A DNA stretch of 64,000 nucleotides from assembly GCA_029980465.1 (NCBI GenBank), contig JARYIJ010000001.1, positions 1,736,001-1,800,000 of the forward strand. Direction: 5' to 3'. A program made the translations under genes and the position numbers. The stretch is from Pseudolabrys sp. GTDB taxonomy: Bacteria; Pseudomonadota; Alphaproteobacteria; Rhizobiales; Xanthobacteraceae. Position 1 is the first letter of the stretch, and every line of letters starts with the position of its first letter. The notes beneath the pieces were generated by a model. It was not told where the DNA came from. It saw only the letters and a program-made list of their open reading frames with translations, and did not search any database. Below are positions 40,233-50,251 of this stretch, piece by piece.

Positions 40233-41357
40233 TTATTCGCCGCCAAGCACGAGATCGTCGCGATGGACGATCTCGGTGCGTCCGGTGAAGCCGAGAATCG
40301 CCATGACGTCCGCCGAGGAGTGGCCCTTGATGCGCTCGGCATCCGCCGCGTCATAGGCGATGAGCCCGCGCCCGACCTCGGCGCCGTCCGGCCCGCGCAC
40401 GATCACGGCGTCGCCGCGCGAGAACGCGCCTTCGATGCGCACAACGCCCGCCGGCAGCAGGCTGCGGCCGAGCCGCAGCGCCTTCACCGCGCCGGCGTCG
40501 ATGACGACGGCGCCGCGCGGCTCGAGCGAGCCGGCAATCCATTTCTTGCGCGCGGTCACCGGATTGGCCGGCGTCAGGAACCAGGTGCAGGCGCCGCCGC
40601 CGGCGATGGCCTTGAGCGGATGATCGACGCGGCCCGACCCGATCACCATGTGCGTGCCCGCGGTGGTCGCGATCTTGCCGGCCTCGATCTTGGTCACCAT
40701 GCCGCCGCGCGACAATTCGGAGCCGGACGCGCCGGCCATCGCCTCGATCTCCGGCGTGATGCGCGGCACCACCGGCACCAGCGTGCCGCCGCCTTCCGAC
40801 GGCGGTCTGTCGTAGAGGCCGTCGATGTCGGACAGCAGCACGAGCAAATCGGCGCTCGTCATGGTGGCGACGCGCGCGGCGAGGCGGTCGTTGTCGCCGT
40901 AACGAATTTCGGATGTCGCCACCGTGTCGTTCTCGTTGATGACCGGCACGGCGTGCCATTCGAGCAGCGTGTCGATGGTCTCGCGCGCGTTGAGATAGCG
41001 GCGCCGCTCTTCGGTGTCGCCCAGCGTCAGCAGCACCTGCCCGGTGGTGATGCCGTGCGCGCCGAGCGATTCCGCCCACGAGCGCGCCAGCGCGATCTGG
41101 CCGACCGCGGCGGCGGCTTGCGCCTCCTCGAGCTTGAGCGCGCCCGGCGGCAATTTGAGCACGGCGCGGCCCATGGCGATGGCGCCGGACGACACCACCA
41201 GCACATCGCACTTGCGCCTGTGCAGCGCCGCCAGATCGGCGGCGAGCGAATTAAGCCACGCGCGCTTGAGCGCGCCGGCTTTGGAATCGACCAGCAGCGA
41301 CGAGCCGACTTTCACCACGACGCGGCGAAAGGACTTGAGATCGGGCGTTTGGGACAT
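40233..41357 (-). CDS. proB: Glutamate 5-kinase
   Basis: A 374-residue amino-acid kinase that phosphorylates glutamate, the first step of proline synthesis. The kinase domain (1-260) has [31 protein letters not shown] and [13 protein letters not shown]-terminal PUA domain (about 280-374, GALKRA-independent region from [20 protein letters not shown]) is present as in the E. coli enzyme. In most Rhizobiales obgE is directly upstream; here obgE is 6.5 kb away with an accessory block in between. Confidence 0.97.
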   Translation of the reverse strand: MSQTPDLKSFRRVVVKVGSSLLVDSKAGALKRAWLNSLAADLAALHRRKCDVLVVSSGAIAMGRAVLKLPPGALKLEEAQAAAAVGQIALARSWAESLGAHGITTGQVLLTLGDTEERRRYLNARETIDTLLEWHAVPVINENDTVATSEIRYGDNDRLAARVATMTSADLLVLLSDIDGLYDRPPSEGGGTLVPVVPRITPEIEAMAGASGSELSRGGMVTKIEAGKIATTAGTHMVIGSGRVDHPLKAIAGGGACTWFLTPANPVTARKKWIAGSLEPRGAVVIDAGAVKALRLGRSLLPAGVVRIEGAFSRGDAVIVRGPDGAEVGRGLIAYDAADAERIKGHSSADVMAILGFTGRTEIVHRDDLVLGGE

Positions 41358-41436
41358 GGTCCGGCGCGCGTTGAGTGCGCGCGCTGTCTAGCACAGATAC
41401 GGTCGAAGGTCGGCGGGATTTTGCTGGCGCGGGACT

Positions 41437-41574
41437 TTATTCCGCGGCGTGCCCCCGCCGGGCGTCGTCGCGCTTGTCGAGCCAGCCGGTCAGGCGATAG
41501 ACGCTAAGTGCAAGCGCCAGGACGACGAGCGGCGACAGCATGACGTAAATTTCCAGGACATTACGCGCGCTCAT
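41437..41574 (-). CDS. Tiny single-pass membrane protein
   Basis: A 45-residue protein beginning MSARNVLEIYVMLSPLVVLA: one transmembrane helix followed by a charged tail (RLTGWLDKRDDARRGHAAE). Its ATG overlaps the stop of the upstream 76-residue gene (ATGA), so the two are coupled. No known function. The overlap and clean hydrophobic profile support it as real. Confidence 0.6.
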   Translation of the reverse strand: MSARNVLEIYVMLSPLVVLALALSVYRLTGWLDKRDDARRGHAAE

Positions 41575-41801
41575 TCTCGCAACCTCCCAAGCGCCAGCCA
41601 GCCCAAGACATGTAAGATTCCACCGACGGCGAAGCAACCGGTCGCAAGCAACAACAAACGGTCCACGGGAAGCGACAGCGAGGGCGCTCCGTAGACGAGC
41701 GCCGCAGCCGGCGCGAATACACCTGCTGCGATCAGGGCGGTTGCGAGGGTATTGAGCCAGTTCGCCAGGAGTTTGGCTCGTTCGTTATGGATCAGAACCA
41801 T
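41571..41801 (-). CDS. Small two-helix membrane protein behind an SOS box
   Basis: A 76-residue protein (MVLIHNERAKLLANWLNTLA) with two hydrophobic segments, about residues 18-36 (TLATALIAAGVFAPAAALVY) and 49-68 (LLLLATGCFAVGGILHVLGW). The IHNERAKLLANWLNT start looks family-like; I recall similar short proteins in Rhizobiales but no function. It forms an operon with the 45-residue gene. A perfect alphaproteobacterial LexA-type box lies 110 bases upstream, suggesting DNA-damage control. Confidence 0.72.
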   Translation of the reverse strand: MVLIHNERAKLLANWLNTLATALIAAGVFAPAAALVYGAPSLSLPVDRLLLLATGCFAVGGILHVLGWLALGRLRE

Positions 41802-42104
41802 CGGGGGCAACCCACCGCGTGGGAGGATTCTCCCGCCGTACGGTCTTGAACTTCGTGCCGTCCTGCTTCACGCCCATGAAACAGCGCCATGACGTGCTCT
41901 CCGCTTGAGAGAACATATCATGAACAAAGGCAAGTTGGAGTCAAGACGCGATCGCGTCCCTGGACATGTCCTCTCTTGCGTTGACGAATGAGGGGAGCGA
42001 ACCGGCGCGTGTCATCTTTCGACATGTTTCGACATGCATGAGTGCCGCCGACCACGGCATTGCGATCGTGCCGGAGCATTGCACCGATATCGTAACAGCG
42101 GTCG
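41802..42104. other. Regulatory gap upstream of the small membrane operon
   Basis: About 300 bases without a convincing gene. It contains the SOS box at 41911-41925, a short hairpin (GGGAG 41821-41825, GATT, CTCCC 41830-41834) between the box and the operon, and the 3' flank of the CBS gene. A 32-codon frame on the minus strand (from about 41890) is open but has no support. Confidence 0.55.
41911..41925. promoter_or_regulatory. LexA (SOS) box, GAAC-N7-GAAC
   Basis: GAACATATCATGAAC is a perfect match to the alphaproteobacterial LexA operator, a direct repeat GTTC-N7-GTTC on the other strand. The nearest downstream gene on the minus strand is the small membrane protein at 41801; nothing convincing starts on the plus strand. 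Confidence 0.65.
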
Positions 42105-42542
42105 TTACACCGATTGCGAGTGCCGGCCGCGGGGTTCGGAAATGCGGCTCAATGCCTCGCCGGCGCCGTTGGTCGCGCCCTGCTCGAAGGCGATGTCGCC
42201 GAGGGCGACGATGCCGACCAGCCGCTTGCCGCGGTTGAGCACCGGGAGGCGCCGGACCTGGATCTCGCCCATGTTCTCGGTGATCTCGTCGAGATCCTGG
42301 TCGTCGTAGCAGTACATCACTTCCCTGGTCATCACGTCGCCGACGCTTGCGTTCGGCCCCAGGCCTTGCCCGACGCCGCGGATCGCGATGTCGCGGTCGG
42401 TGATCATGCCGACCAGCCGGTCGCCGTCCGCAACCGGCAAGGCGCCGGCGTCGAGGCTCGCCATCAGCTTCGCCGCGTGCGTGATGGTCTCGCTTGGATG
42501 CGCAAGCTCGACCTCGCGAGTCATGATCTCGCTGACCTTCAT
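42105..42542 (-). CDS. CBS domain protein
   Basis: A 145-residue protein made of two CBS domains (about 1-60 and 67-125): MKVSEIMTREVELAHPSETI and VGDVMTREVMYCYDDQDLDE each open one. CBS pairs bind adenine nucleotides and act as energy or stress sensors. Such stand-alone proteins are common in Rhizobiales, with unknown partners. AAGGAG precedes ATG 42542. A 12-bp perfect palindrome sits 46 bases upstream, a likely operator or 5' stem. Confidence 0.92.
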   Translation of the reverse strand: MKVSEIMTREVELAHPSETITHAAKLMASLDAGALPVADGDRLVGMITDRDIAIRGVGQGLGPNASVGDVMTREVMYCYDDQDLDEITENMGEIQVRRLPVLNRGKRLVGIVALGDIAFEQGATNGAGEALSRISEPRGRHSQSV

Positions 42543-42587
42543 GTCTTTACTCCTTCCGCTTTCAAGCCCGTGTCCCGGGCGCAGCAT

Positions 42588-42613
42588 TGCAAGTCGGATC
42601 TATCCGACTTGCA
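42588..42613. promoter_or_regulatory. Perfect 12-bp inverted repeat upstream of the CBS gene
   Basis: TGCAAGTCGGAT (42588-42599), centre CT, ATCCGACTTGCA (42602-42613). A perfect palindrome with no T-run on either side, so an operator or mRNA stem fits better than a terminator. Confidence 0.55.
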
Positions 42614-42761
42614 CGTTCAAAGACGTGGCGAATGGGTCGCGCCGCATCGAGCGAGCCCGTGCGGCGGCTCCTCGTCGGGCGAACGCATCGCCATGAGCGG
42701 CGTTCCGATGTTCCGCGAAAAGCGCGCCGGTTCCGTCTGGACGATTCGGCGGCTGCCCGGA

Positions 42762-43259
42762 TCAGCCGCAAACCTGGCCGCTGGCGTCGCAGCGCGGCAA
42801 GCGGCCGGACGAGAGGTCATAGAAATAATGACGGTGGTCGAGCAGCGAGACGATGTCGACGCTGCGGAAGCCGGACTTCAGCGCCGGCTCGAGAAACCGC
42901 CATGTCGAAATCAGCCGGTATACAAATGGCTCGTCGAACGCACCGGCAATCGAGAGTTTCGGGAACTGCCGCGCGTCACCGGCGCCATGCTCCTCCGCAA
43001 CGACGCGGAGCGCATAGCCGCCCGTCTTGAAGGACGCGGCGAGATGTGCGGCGAAAGCCGCGCGGCCGGACGCCGTCCGGAGAGACGGCGCAATCGGTGC
43101 GACCGGCACCGGGCGAGGTTGTGGTTTTGTCTTGAGTTCGGACGGCGTCTGCAGCGGCGCCGTCTGGCGCTCCATCATTTGCGCGTGCGACGGCGCTGCG
43201 ATGACGGCCAACGCCGCCGCCAGCGTCGCGAACAGAACCGGACGATGAATCGGGATCAT
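42762..43259 (-). CDS. Hypothetical secreted protein
   Basis: A 165-residue protein with signal peptide (IHRPVLFATLAAALAVIAAPSHAQ), a Pro-rich linker (PQPRPVPVAPIAPS) and a compact C-terminal region with GYALRVVAEEHG, VYRLISTWRFLEPAL and SVDIVSLLDHRHYFYDLSSG. I do not recognise the family. Two cysteines near the end (PRCDASGQVCG) could form a disulfide in the periplasm. It is 65 bases after the RlpA-like gene on the same strand and may share its transcript. Confidence 0.72.
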   Translation of the reverse strand: MIPIHRPVLFATLAAALAVIAAPSHAQMMERQTAPLQTPSELKTKPQPRPVPVAPIAPSLRTASGRAAFAAHLAASFKTGGYALRVVAEEHGAGDARQFPKLSIAGAFDEPFVYRLISTWRFLEPALKSGFRSVDIVSLLDHRHYFYDLSSGRLPRCDASGQVCG

Positions 43260-43324
43260 AAGGCGTGCACGCAGCGGGTTGGACAACTTGTCTAGCACGC
43301 CGCTGCGGCGAGCGTCACGGCAAC

Positions 43325-43681
43325 CTACTGCGAGGCGACACGTTCGAGCTTGACCGGCGCCAGGCCGGAAAAGCCGAGTGCCTTGGCGGCGGCGGGCGTG
43401 ACGTCGATGACGCGGCCCTTGATGAACGGTCCGCGGTCGTTGATGCGCACGACGACGCTGCGGCCGTTCCGCTTGTTGGTGACGCGAACGTGGGTGCCGA
43501 AGGGAAACGACCGGTGCGCGGCGGTGAGCGCGGCGGGAGAGCACCGCTCGCCGCTCGCGGTCTTGCCGCCCTTGTAGGCGTAAACTGACGCGAGTCCCGA
43601 CTGCGCCAGCGCCGGCGCGGCGGGCAACAGCAGCAACGTCGCTCCGCAAAGCGCGGCGCACAGACGCACCTTCATCGACAT
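43325..43681 (-). CDS. RlpA-like double-psi beta-barrel protein
   Basis: A 118-residue secreted protein: signal peptide ([22 protein letters not shown]) followed by one RlpA-type double-psi beta-barrel ([60 protein letters not shown]). RlpA proteins bind or cleave denuded peptidoglycan at the septum; this copy lacks the SPOR domain of full RlpA. Start ATG 43681 is chosen; ATG 43675 is equally possible. It is divergent from the Cys-motif gene at 43809. Confidence 0.88.
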   Translation of the reverse strand: MSMKVRLCAALCGATLLLLPAAPALAQSGLASVYAYKGGKTASGERCSPAALTAAHRSFPFGTHVRVTNKRNGRSVVVRINDRGPFIKGRVIDVTPAAAKALGFSGLAPVKLERVASQ

Positions 43682-43808
43682 TTTGGATTGTTCCCCTCTC
43701 CAGCGGTGGCGGTCTGGTAATGCGCTGCCGGTGCCCTTTGATGGCGGCAATGCGGCCGTTTCGGGATTCGGGAACAGGAACTCCCGGCTGCCGCTCGCGT
43801 TCCATGCT

Positions 43809-44249
43809 ATGAGGACGGCGATGCCTTTTTTGATCTACGTGCTGATGTTGATCGCTGTATTGAGCAGCGTGGCATTGGGACTCGATTGGGTCGTCACGCC
43901 GCCGCCTGCGATCACGACGCAGGCCGCGGCGCCGGCGTCGTCAATTCCCATGGCCGAAACCGCGCCCGCGGTCACGTCCGTGCTCAAGCCTGCCGCAAAG
44001 GCGGTTCCGGCAACGCCGAATCCGGATGACGCGGCATCCGCCCATGCGTCGGCGACGCCGGGCGACGTGAAGCCTGTGGCCGGCAACCGGGCGGCGGCGC
44101 AATCCGCTGCGGAGCAGGCCAGGGCGCAATCGTCCGGGCCGGCGGCGCACTGCAACGTGCAGGCGTGCGGCGCGGCCTACCAGTCGTTCCGCGAGTCCGA
44201 CTGCACCTATCAGCCGTACGAAGGCCCGCGCCGGCTCTGCACGAAGTAG
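43809..44249 (+). CDS. Secreted/anchored protein with C-terminal SDCTYQPY cysteine motif (paralogue 1)
   Basis: A 146-residue protein: N-terminal transmembrane or signal helix ([21 protein letters not shown]), an Ala/Pro/Thr-rich low-complexity linker (about 35-110) and a C-terminal module with four cysteines ([20 protein letters not shown], ending [10 protein letters not shown]). The module resembles the BA14K-like small domains of Rhizobiales envelope proteins. Its neighbour 44426-45118 ends in the same module, so the two are tandem paralogues. Function unknown; a surface role is likely from the layout. Confidence 0.72.
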   Translation: MRTAMPFLIYVLMLIAVLSSVALGLDWVVTPPPAITTQAAAPASSIPMAETAPAVTSVLKPAAKAVPATPNPDDAASAHASATPGDVKPVAGNRAAAQSAAEQARAQSSGPAAHCNVQACGAAYQSFRESDCTYQPYEGPRRLCTK

Positions 44250-44425
44250 CGGCGCTACGGTCCACATCGCGGCGCCGATTTCAGAATCTGGTAGATTAGC
44301 CGAAGCAAGCGTCCGCGTCAGGGTTGGGCCGGCGTCTCACCGCAACGATGTCAAAGACGCTGACACGAAGGGAACCGCGGCTCGCGTCATTGCGTTTCCG
44401 TTGCGGGCGAAAGGAGCGCGTTGGG

Positions 44426-45118
44426 ATGCCGTCTCGTACCGTGATCGCGCTGACGTCGGCCGCCGGGGTCGCCGGCATATTCGGCATCGGCGTTCTGTTC
44501 GGTCTCGGCCTGCTGTCGTCGCCGCGCGAGCGGCAGACAGTGTCGCTGGCCGGGCCGGCGGTTTCCGCGGCGCACCGCAGCGAGACGACGGGCCAGGCAG
44601 CTTCCGGCGGCGATGATCGCGCGCTCAGTCCCGTCTATCCGACGCATCTCAATGGGCCGGACACGCCGAAACCGGCGCCGGTTCAGCAGCAGGCATCACA
44701 GGACGCTCAGGCACAAGATACTCAAGCACAAGACACACAAACGGCGGACGGCCGGACCGCGCTGCAGCAGCAGGACGCGGGAGCCGCGTCTGCGCCGATT
44801 CACTCCGCGCCAATGCCAGGCACTACCGATGCGGCGCCTGTGAACTCCGTGACCGGAGAGACAGCCGATGCGGCGCCAGTATCCCTCGAAAGCCGCAACG
44901 TTTGCGACGTCGATGCGTGCGCGCGCGCCTACCGGTCGTTCCGCGCCTCGGATTGCACCTATCAGCCGTATTTCGGGCCGCGCCAGCTCTGCGCCGGCGC
45001 GCCGGCGCAGCAGGCCTCTCGTGCGCACATGCTCGCGCGCTTCGGCCATCTCGGACGCCGCGTCGATCTGAACGGCGTCGCGCGCGAGGTCGAGCGCATC
45101 ACCGGCGGCTGGGACTGA
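44426..45118 (+). CDS. Secreted/anchored protein with C-terminal SDCTYQPY cysteine motif (paralogue 2)
   Basis: A 230-residue protein with an N-terminal hydrophobic helix (VIALTSAAGVAGIFGIGVLF), a low-complexity Ala/Gln/Thr region including a short repeat (QDAQAQDTQAQDTQ) and a C-terminal module [30 protein letters not shown], very like the end of the upstream gene. A further 40-residue tail (RAHMLARFGHLGRRVDLNG) follows. AAGGAG precedes ATG 44426. Together with the upstream gene it is a tandem duplication with divergent linkers. Function unknown. Confidence 0.75.
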   Translation: MPSRTVIALTSAAGVAGIFGIGVLFGLGLLSSPRERQTVSLAGPAVSAAHRSETTGQAASGGDDRALSPVYPTHLNGPDTPKPAPVQQQASQDAQAQDTQAQDTQTADGRTALQQQDAGAASAPIHSAPMPGTTDAAPVNSVTGETADAAPVSLESRNVCDVDACARAYRSFRASDCTYQPYFGPRQLCAGAPAQQASRAHMLARFGHLGRRVDLNGVAREVERITGGWD

Positions 45119-45127
45119 CGCCGCCGC

Positions 45128-46240
45128 TCAATACACCACGACGCTGCGGATCGACTTGCCATCGTGCATCAGGTCGAAGGCGTCGTTGATCTGGTCGAGC
45201 GGCATGGTGTGGGTGATCAGGTCGTCGATGTTGATTTTCTTGTCCATGTACCAGTCGACGATCTTCGGCACGTCGGTGCGGCCGCGCGCGCCGCCGAACG
45301 CCGTGCCTTTCCAGACGCGCCCGGTGACGAGCTGGAACGGCCGCGTCGCGATCTCCTGGCCGGAGCCGGCGACGCCGATGATGATCGATTCACCCCAGCC
45401 GCGGTGACAGCATTCGAGCGCCTGGCGCATCACGTCGACGTTGCCGATGCACTCGAACGAGAAGTCGGCGCCGCCGCCGGTGAGGTCGATCACCGCCTGC
45501 ACGACCTTGTCGCGCCCGGCGTCGCCGGGATTGATGAAGTGCGTCATGCCGAATGTCTCGGCCATGGCGCGCCGCGCCGGATTGAGATCGATGCCGACGA
45601 TCTTGTCGGCGCCGGCCAGGCGCGCGCCCTGCACGACGTTGAGCCCGATGCCGCCGAGCCCGAACACCGCGACATTGGCGCCGGGCCATACCTTCGCGGT
45701 GTTGATGACGGCGCCGATGCCGGTCGTGACGCCGCAGCCGATGTAGCAGATCTTGTCGAACGGCGCGTCGTCGCGGACCTTCGCCACGGCGATCTCCGGC
45801 AGCACGGTGAAGTTCGAGAAGGTCGAGCAGCCCATATAGTGGAACACGTCGCCGCCGTCGCATCTGAAACGCGACGTGCCGTCCGGCATGACGCCCTTGC
45901 CCTGCGTGGCGCGGATCGCGGTGCAGAGATTCGAGCGGCGCGACAGGCAGGTTTTGCACTGCCGGCATTCCGGTGTGTAGAGCGGGATGACGTGGTCGCC
46001 CGGCTTCACGCTGGTGACGCCAGCGCCGACCTCGCGCACGATGCCGGCGCCCTCGTGGCCGAGGATCGCCGGGAACAGGCCCTCGGGATCGGCGCCCGAC
46101 AACGTGTAGGCGTCGGTGTGGCAGACGCCGGTCGCCTTGATCTCGACCAGCACCTCGCCGGCTTTCGGTCCCTCGATGTCGATGGTCTCGATCGTGAGCG
46201 GCGCGCCTGCTTTCCAGGCGACGGCGGCGCGTGTCTTCAT
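45128..46240 (-). CDS. frmA: S-(hydroxymethyl)glutathione dehydrogenase / class III alcohol dehydrogenase
   Basis: A 370-residue zinc enzyme that oxidises the glutathione adduct of formaldehyde and reduces S-nitrosoglutathione. Catalytic zinc ligands are Cys40, His62 and Cys169 (GCGVTTG); the structural zinc site is [15 protein letters not shown] (92-106); the NAD motif is GLGGIG (194-199). ATG 46240 has the usual [12 protein letters not shown] start and GGAGA upstream; the frame extends to 46312 without similarity. With NnrS in the window it gives a second possible NO defence. Confidence 0.96.
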   Translation of the reverse strand: MKTRAAVAWKAGAPLTIETIDIEGPKAGEVLVEIKATGVCHTDAYTLSGADPEGLFPAILGHEGAGIVREVGAGVTSVKPGDHVIPLYTPECRQCKTCLSRRSNLCTAIRATQGKGVMPDGTSRFRCDGGDVFHYMGCSTFSNFTVLPEIAVAKVRDDAPFDKICYIGCGVTTGIGAVINTAKVWPGANVAVFGLGGIGLNVVQGARLAGADKIVGIDLNPARRAMAETFGMTHFINPGDAGRDKVVQAVIDLTGGGADFSFECIGNVDVMRQALECCHRGWGESIIIGVAGSGQEIATRPFQLVTGRVWKGTAFGGARGRTDVPKIVDWYMDKKINIDDLITHTMPLDQINDAFDLMHDGKSIRSVVVY

Positions 46241-46360
46241 GTCCAGGTCTCCGGCCCGAATTTCCGGGCTGTGCGTGACCCAGCAATGGCACGACACGAT
46301 AGCGCCGCGCAACGCATTGGCTGCGCGGCGTTTCAGCGGCCGGACATGGTTTACCGGCCG

Positions 46361-47701
46361 CTACTCCTCGTCATATTCGCGTGAAATGTCCTGGCCGGTG
46401 TAATCGGGCATCATCGCCGCGGCGATCACGCTGACCACGGCGCACAGGGCGATGTAGACCGAGATCACGTAGCCGGAATGATAGCGCGCGAACAGCGCGG
46501 TCGCGATCAGCGGCGCCGGGCCGCCGGCGATGATCGAGGCGAGCTGATAGCCGAGCGACGAGCCACTGTAGCGCAGCCGCGGCGTGAACGCCTCGGCGAT
46601 CAGCGCCGCCTGCGGGCCGTACATCATGTCGTGCGGGACGAGCGACAGCACGATCGCGATGAACACCAGCACCGGAAGCGCGGTGTCCACCAGCCCGAAA
46701 TAGATGAAGCCGAAGATGCCGGTCACCACCGCGCCGATCAGGTACATCTTGCGGCGGCCGATGCGGTCCGAGATATGGCCGGACAGCGGGATCGTGACGA
46801 ACGAGACGCAAGAGCCGACCAGCACCGCGGCGAGGATCAGGTCGCGCGACATGTGCAGCGTGACGGTGGCGTAGGCGAAGACGAAGGCGGTGAAGATGTA
46901 GAACGGCGCCTGCTCCGCCATGCGCAGGAACGCCGACAGGATGATCTCGCGCGGCTGGCGCTTGATGACCTCGACGATCGGCGCCTTCTCGATCTTGTTG
47001 CGGTCGAGCAGTGCCTGGAACACCGGCGTCTCGAGAATGCCGAGCCGGATCCACAGGCCGATGCCGACCAGGATGATCGACAGCGCGAACGGAACGCGCC
47101 AGCCCCAGGTCGCGAACTGGTCGCCGGACCAGGCGCTGACCGCGAGGATGACGAGATTCGACAGGAACAAGCCGGAGGGGACGCCGAATTGCGGCCACGA
47201 CGCGACGAGGCCGCGCTGTCCGTGCGTGCGCGACCACTCCATCGCCAGCAGCACCGAGCCGCCCCATTCGCCGCCGACGCCGATGCCCTGCAGCATGCGC
47301 AGCACCGTCAGGATGACGGCGCCCCAGATGCCGATCGAGGCATAGGTCGGAACGAAGGCGATCAGGAAGGTGGCGATGCCCATGCACAGCAGCGTCGCGA
47401 TCAAGGTCGCCTTGCGGCCGATGCGGTCGCCGTAGTGGCCGAAGATCGCCGCGCCGATCGGGCGGCCGATGAAGCCGATGAAATAGGTGCCGAACGCGGC
47501 GAGCGTCGCGGTCAGCGGATCCTCATGCGGGAAATACAGCTTGCCGAAGATCAGCCCCGCCGCGGTGCCATAGATGAAGAAGTCGTACCACTCGATGGTG
47601 GTGCCGATGGTTGCGGCGATGACGGCCTTGCGCAATTGCGCGCTGTGTTCGGACGCCGGCAGCATTCCCGGCATTGTCCCTTGAGTTGCGGCATTCGCCA
47701 T
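46361..47701 (-). CDS. MFS transporter, metabolite:H+ symporter (MHS) family
   Basis: A 446-residue twelve-helix permease. GTTIEWYDFFIYGTAAGLIFG in helix 1, FGHYGDRIGRKATLI (MFS loop 2-3 motif), GIGVGGEWGGSVLLAMEW and the repeat of the motif in HISDRIGRRKMYLIG identify the MHS group (shikimate, alpha-ketoglutarate, proline/betaine importers). The specific substrate cannot be told. It lies between obgE and frmA on the same strand, with gaps over 100 bases. Confidence 0.92.
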   Translation of the reverse strand: MANAATQGTMPGMLPASEHSAQLRKAVIAATIGTTIEWYDFFIYGTAAGLIFGKLYFPHEDPLTATLAAFGTYFIGFIGRPIGAAIFGHYGDRIGRKATLIATLLCMGIATFLIAFVPTYASIGIWGAVILTVLRMLQGIGVGGEWGGSVLLAMEWSRTHGQRGLVASWPQFGVPSGLFLSNLVILAVSAWSGDQFATWGWRVPFALSIILVGIGLWIRLGILETPVFQALLDRNKIEKAPIVEVIKRQPREIILSAFLRMAEQAPFYIFTAFVFAYATVTLHMSRDLILAAVLVGSCVSFVTIPLSGHISDRIGRRKMYLIGAVVTGIFGFIYFGLVDTALPVLVFIAIVLSLVPHDMMYGPQAALIAEAFTPRLRYSGSSLGYQLASIIAGGPAPLIATALFARYHSGYVISVYIALCAVVSVIAAAMMPDYTGQDISREYDEE

Positions 47702-47837
47702 GAGACGACCTCCCGAGCGATGATGGGCTGGACTCGTCGCGGTCCGCGTGGACGACGGAATAATCGCTCAGAATGGCCGAAAGTTCCATCGGGCGGGAGC
47801 CGGGTTCCGGCCAGTCGCGCAGAATTGAACGCGGAGG

Positions 47838-48869
<1,032 letters not shown>

Positions 48870-48968
48870 CTATATGTCATCGCCCGGCCGAGTTCCACAG
48901 TGCCGCCCGGAATAAATCGGCGCCGTCGTCGATCTCGTTTCCTGCAAGGCCATCACAGGGAGACCGCC

Positions 48969-49904
48969 ATGACGAGCCGCGATCACGATGAAGGTCCCAA
49001 CCGCCGCAAGGTGCTGGAATGCATGACCTGGGTCGGAACCGGGGTGCTGTGGACGATCTCGGGCGGCGTGCCGCATTCGCTCGGGCTCATCGATCAGGCG
49101 ATGGCGAAAGACGCGGGCGGCCTCACGTTCCTGCAGATCAGCGACAGCCATGTCGGCTTCGACAAGCCGGCCAATCCCAACGCCAAGGGCACGCTGGAAG
49201 AGGCCATCGACCGCATCAAGGCCATCCCGACCAGGCCGGCGTTCATGATCCACACCGGCGACATCACGCATCTGTCGAAGGACTCGCAGTTCGACGACGC
49301 CGAGCAGATCATCTCGCGCGCCAAGCTCGACGTGCATTACGTGCCGGGCGAGCACGATATCGTCGATCCCGACGTCAAGATCTACAAGGAACGCTACGGC
49401 CGCGGCACCAAAGGGTCGGGCTATTACAGCTTCGACGCCAACGGCGTGCATTTCATGGGGCTCGTCAACGTCGCCAACCTCAAGGGCGGCGGCATGGGCA
49501 GTCTCGGCGACGAGCAGCTCGAATGGATCGAGGACGATCTGAAAGGCCGCCCGGCGTCTCAGCCGATCGTCGTGTTCGCTCACATTCCGCTCTGGACGGT
49601 CTATCCGGAATGGGGCTGGGGCACCGAGGACAGCGCCCGCGCGCTCGGCTACCTTAAGCGCTTCGGCTCGGTCACCGTGCTGAACGGCCACATCCACCAG
49701 GTCATGCAAAAGGTGGAAGGCAACGTGACGTTTCACACGGCGCGCTCGACGGCGTTTCCGCAGCCGGCGCCCGGCACGGCGCCGTCGCCCGGTCCGATGA
49801 AGGTGCCCGACGGGCAACTGCGCAAGATGCTCGGCACCGCCAGCGTCAGCTACTGGGAAGGCGAACAGCGCCTTGCCATCATCGATACGCCGTTGAAGAG
49901 CTGA
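48969..49904 (+). CDS. Metallophosphoesterase, probably Tat-exported
   Basis: A 311-residue calcineurin-like phosphoesterase. The N-terminus NRRKVLECMTWVGTGVLWTI looks like a Tat signal (twin arginine plus hydrophobic stretch). Metal motifs: SDSH (DxH, about 59-61), HTGDITH (95-101), GEHD (127-130, where GNHD is usual), FAHIPLW and GHIHQ. AGGGAGA precedes ATG 48969. It is the first gene of an apparent operon with a cupredoxin, an ECF sigma factor and its anti-sigma; substrate unknown. The Glu for Asn change in GNHD is unusual and may alter activity. Confidence 0.88.
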   Translation: MTSRDHDEGPNRRKVLECMTWVGTGVLWTISGGVPHSLGLIDQAMAKDAGGLTFLQISDSHVGFDKPANPNAKGTLEEAIDRIKAIPTRPAFMIHTGDITHLSKDSQFDDAEQIISRAKLDVHYVPGEHDIVDPDVKIYKERYGRGTKGSGYYSFDANGVHFMGLVNVANLKGGGMGSLGDEQLEWIEDDLKGRPASQPIVVFAHIPLWTVYPEWGWGTEDSARALGYLKRFGSVTVLNGHIHQVMQKVEGNVTFHTARSTAFPQPAPGTAPSPGPMKVPDGQLRKMLGTASVSYWEGEQRLAIIDTPLKS

Positions 49905-49912
49905 GGCCGGCC

Positions 49913-50245
49913 ATGAAACTGCATGTCATCGCCGCGCTCGGCGTCGCCGTCGTGCAGGCCGCAGGCCAGGCCTGCGCGGCCGATATCGAGGTCAAAATCG
50001 ACAACTTCACGTTTGCGCCCCAGCAGATCACGGTCAAGGCGGGCGACAGCGTGACCTGGACCAACCGGGATGACATCCCGCACACGGTTACGTCGAAAAC
50101 GATGGCTTTCCGTTCGAAGGCGCTCGATACCAACGACAAATTCACCTTCACCTTCTCCACGCCGGGCACCTACGCCTATTTCTGCTCCCTGCATCCGCAC
50201 ATGACCGGCGCGGTCGTCGTTGAAGCGCGCACGGGAGAGAAATAA
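49913..50245 (+). CDS. Cupredoxin (amicyanin/pseudoazurin-like copper protein)
   Basis: A 110-residue periplasmic type-1 copper protein. A signal peptide (about 1-22) is followed by the cupredoxin fold with ligands His57 (IPHTVT), Cys91, His94 and Met97 (CSLHPHM), spaced as in amicyanin-type proteins. It starts 8 bases after the phosphoesterase and ends 6 bases before the sigma factor. It could donate electrons or act as a redox/copper sensor in the circuit. Confidence 0.93.
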   Translation: MKLHVIAALGVAVVQAAGQACAADIEVKIDNFTFAPQQITVKAGDSVTWTNRDDIPHTVTSKTMAFRSKALDTNDKFTFTFSTPGTYAYFCSLHPHMTGAVVVEARTGEK

Positions 50246-50251
50246 CGTCCG

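Noticed and set aside
41802..41890. 32-codon frame after the SOS box on the minus strand
   Set aside because: No ribosome site, no recognisable sequence; probably untranslated leader.
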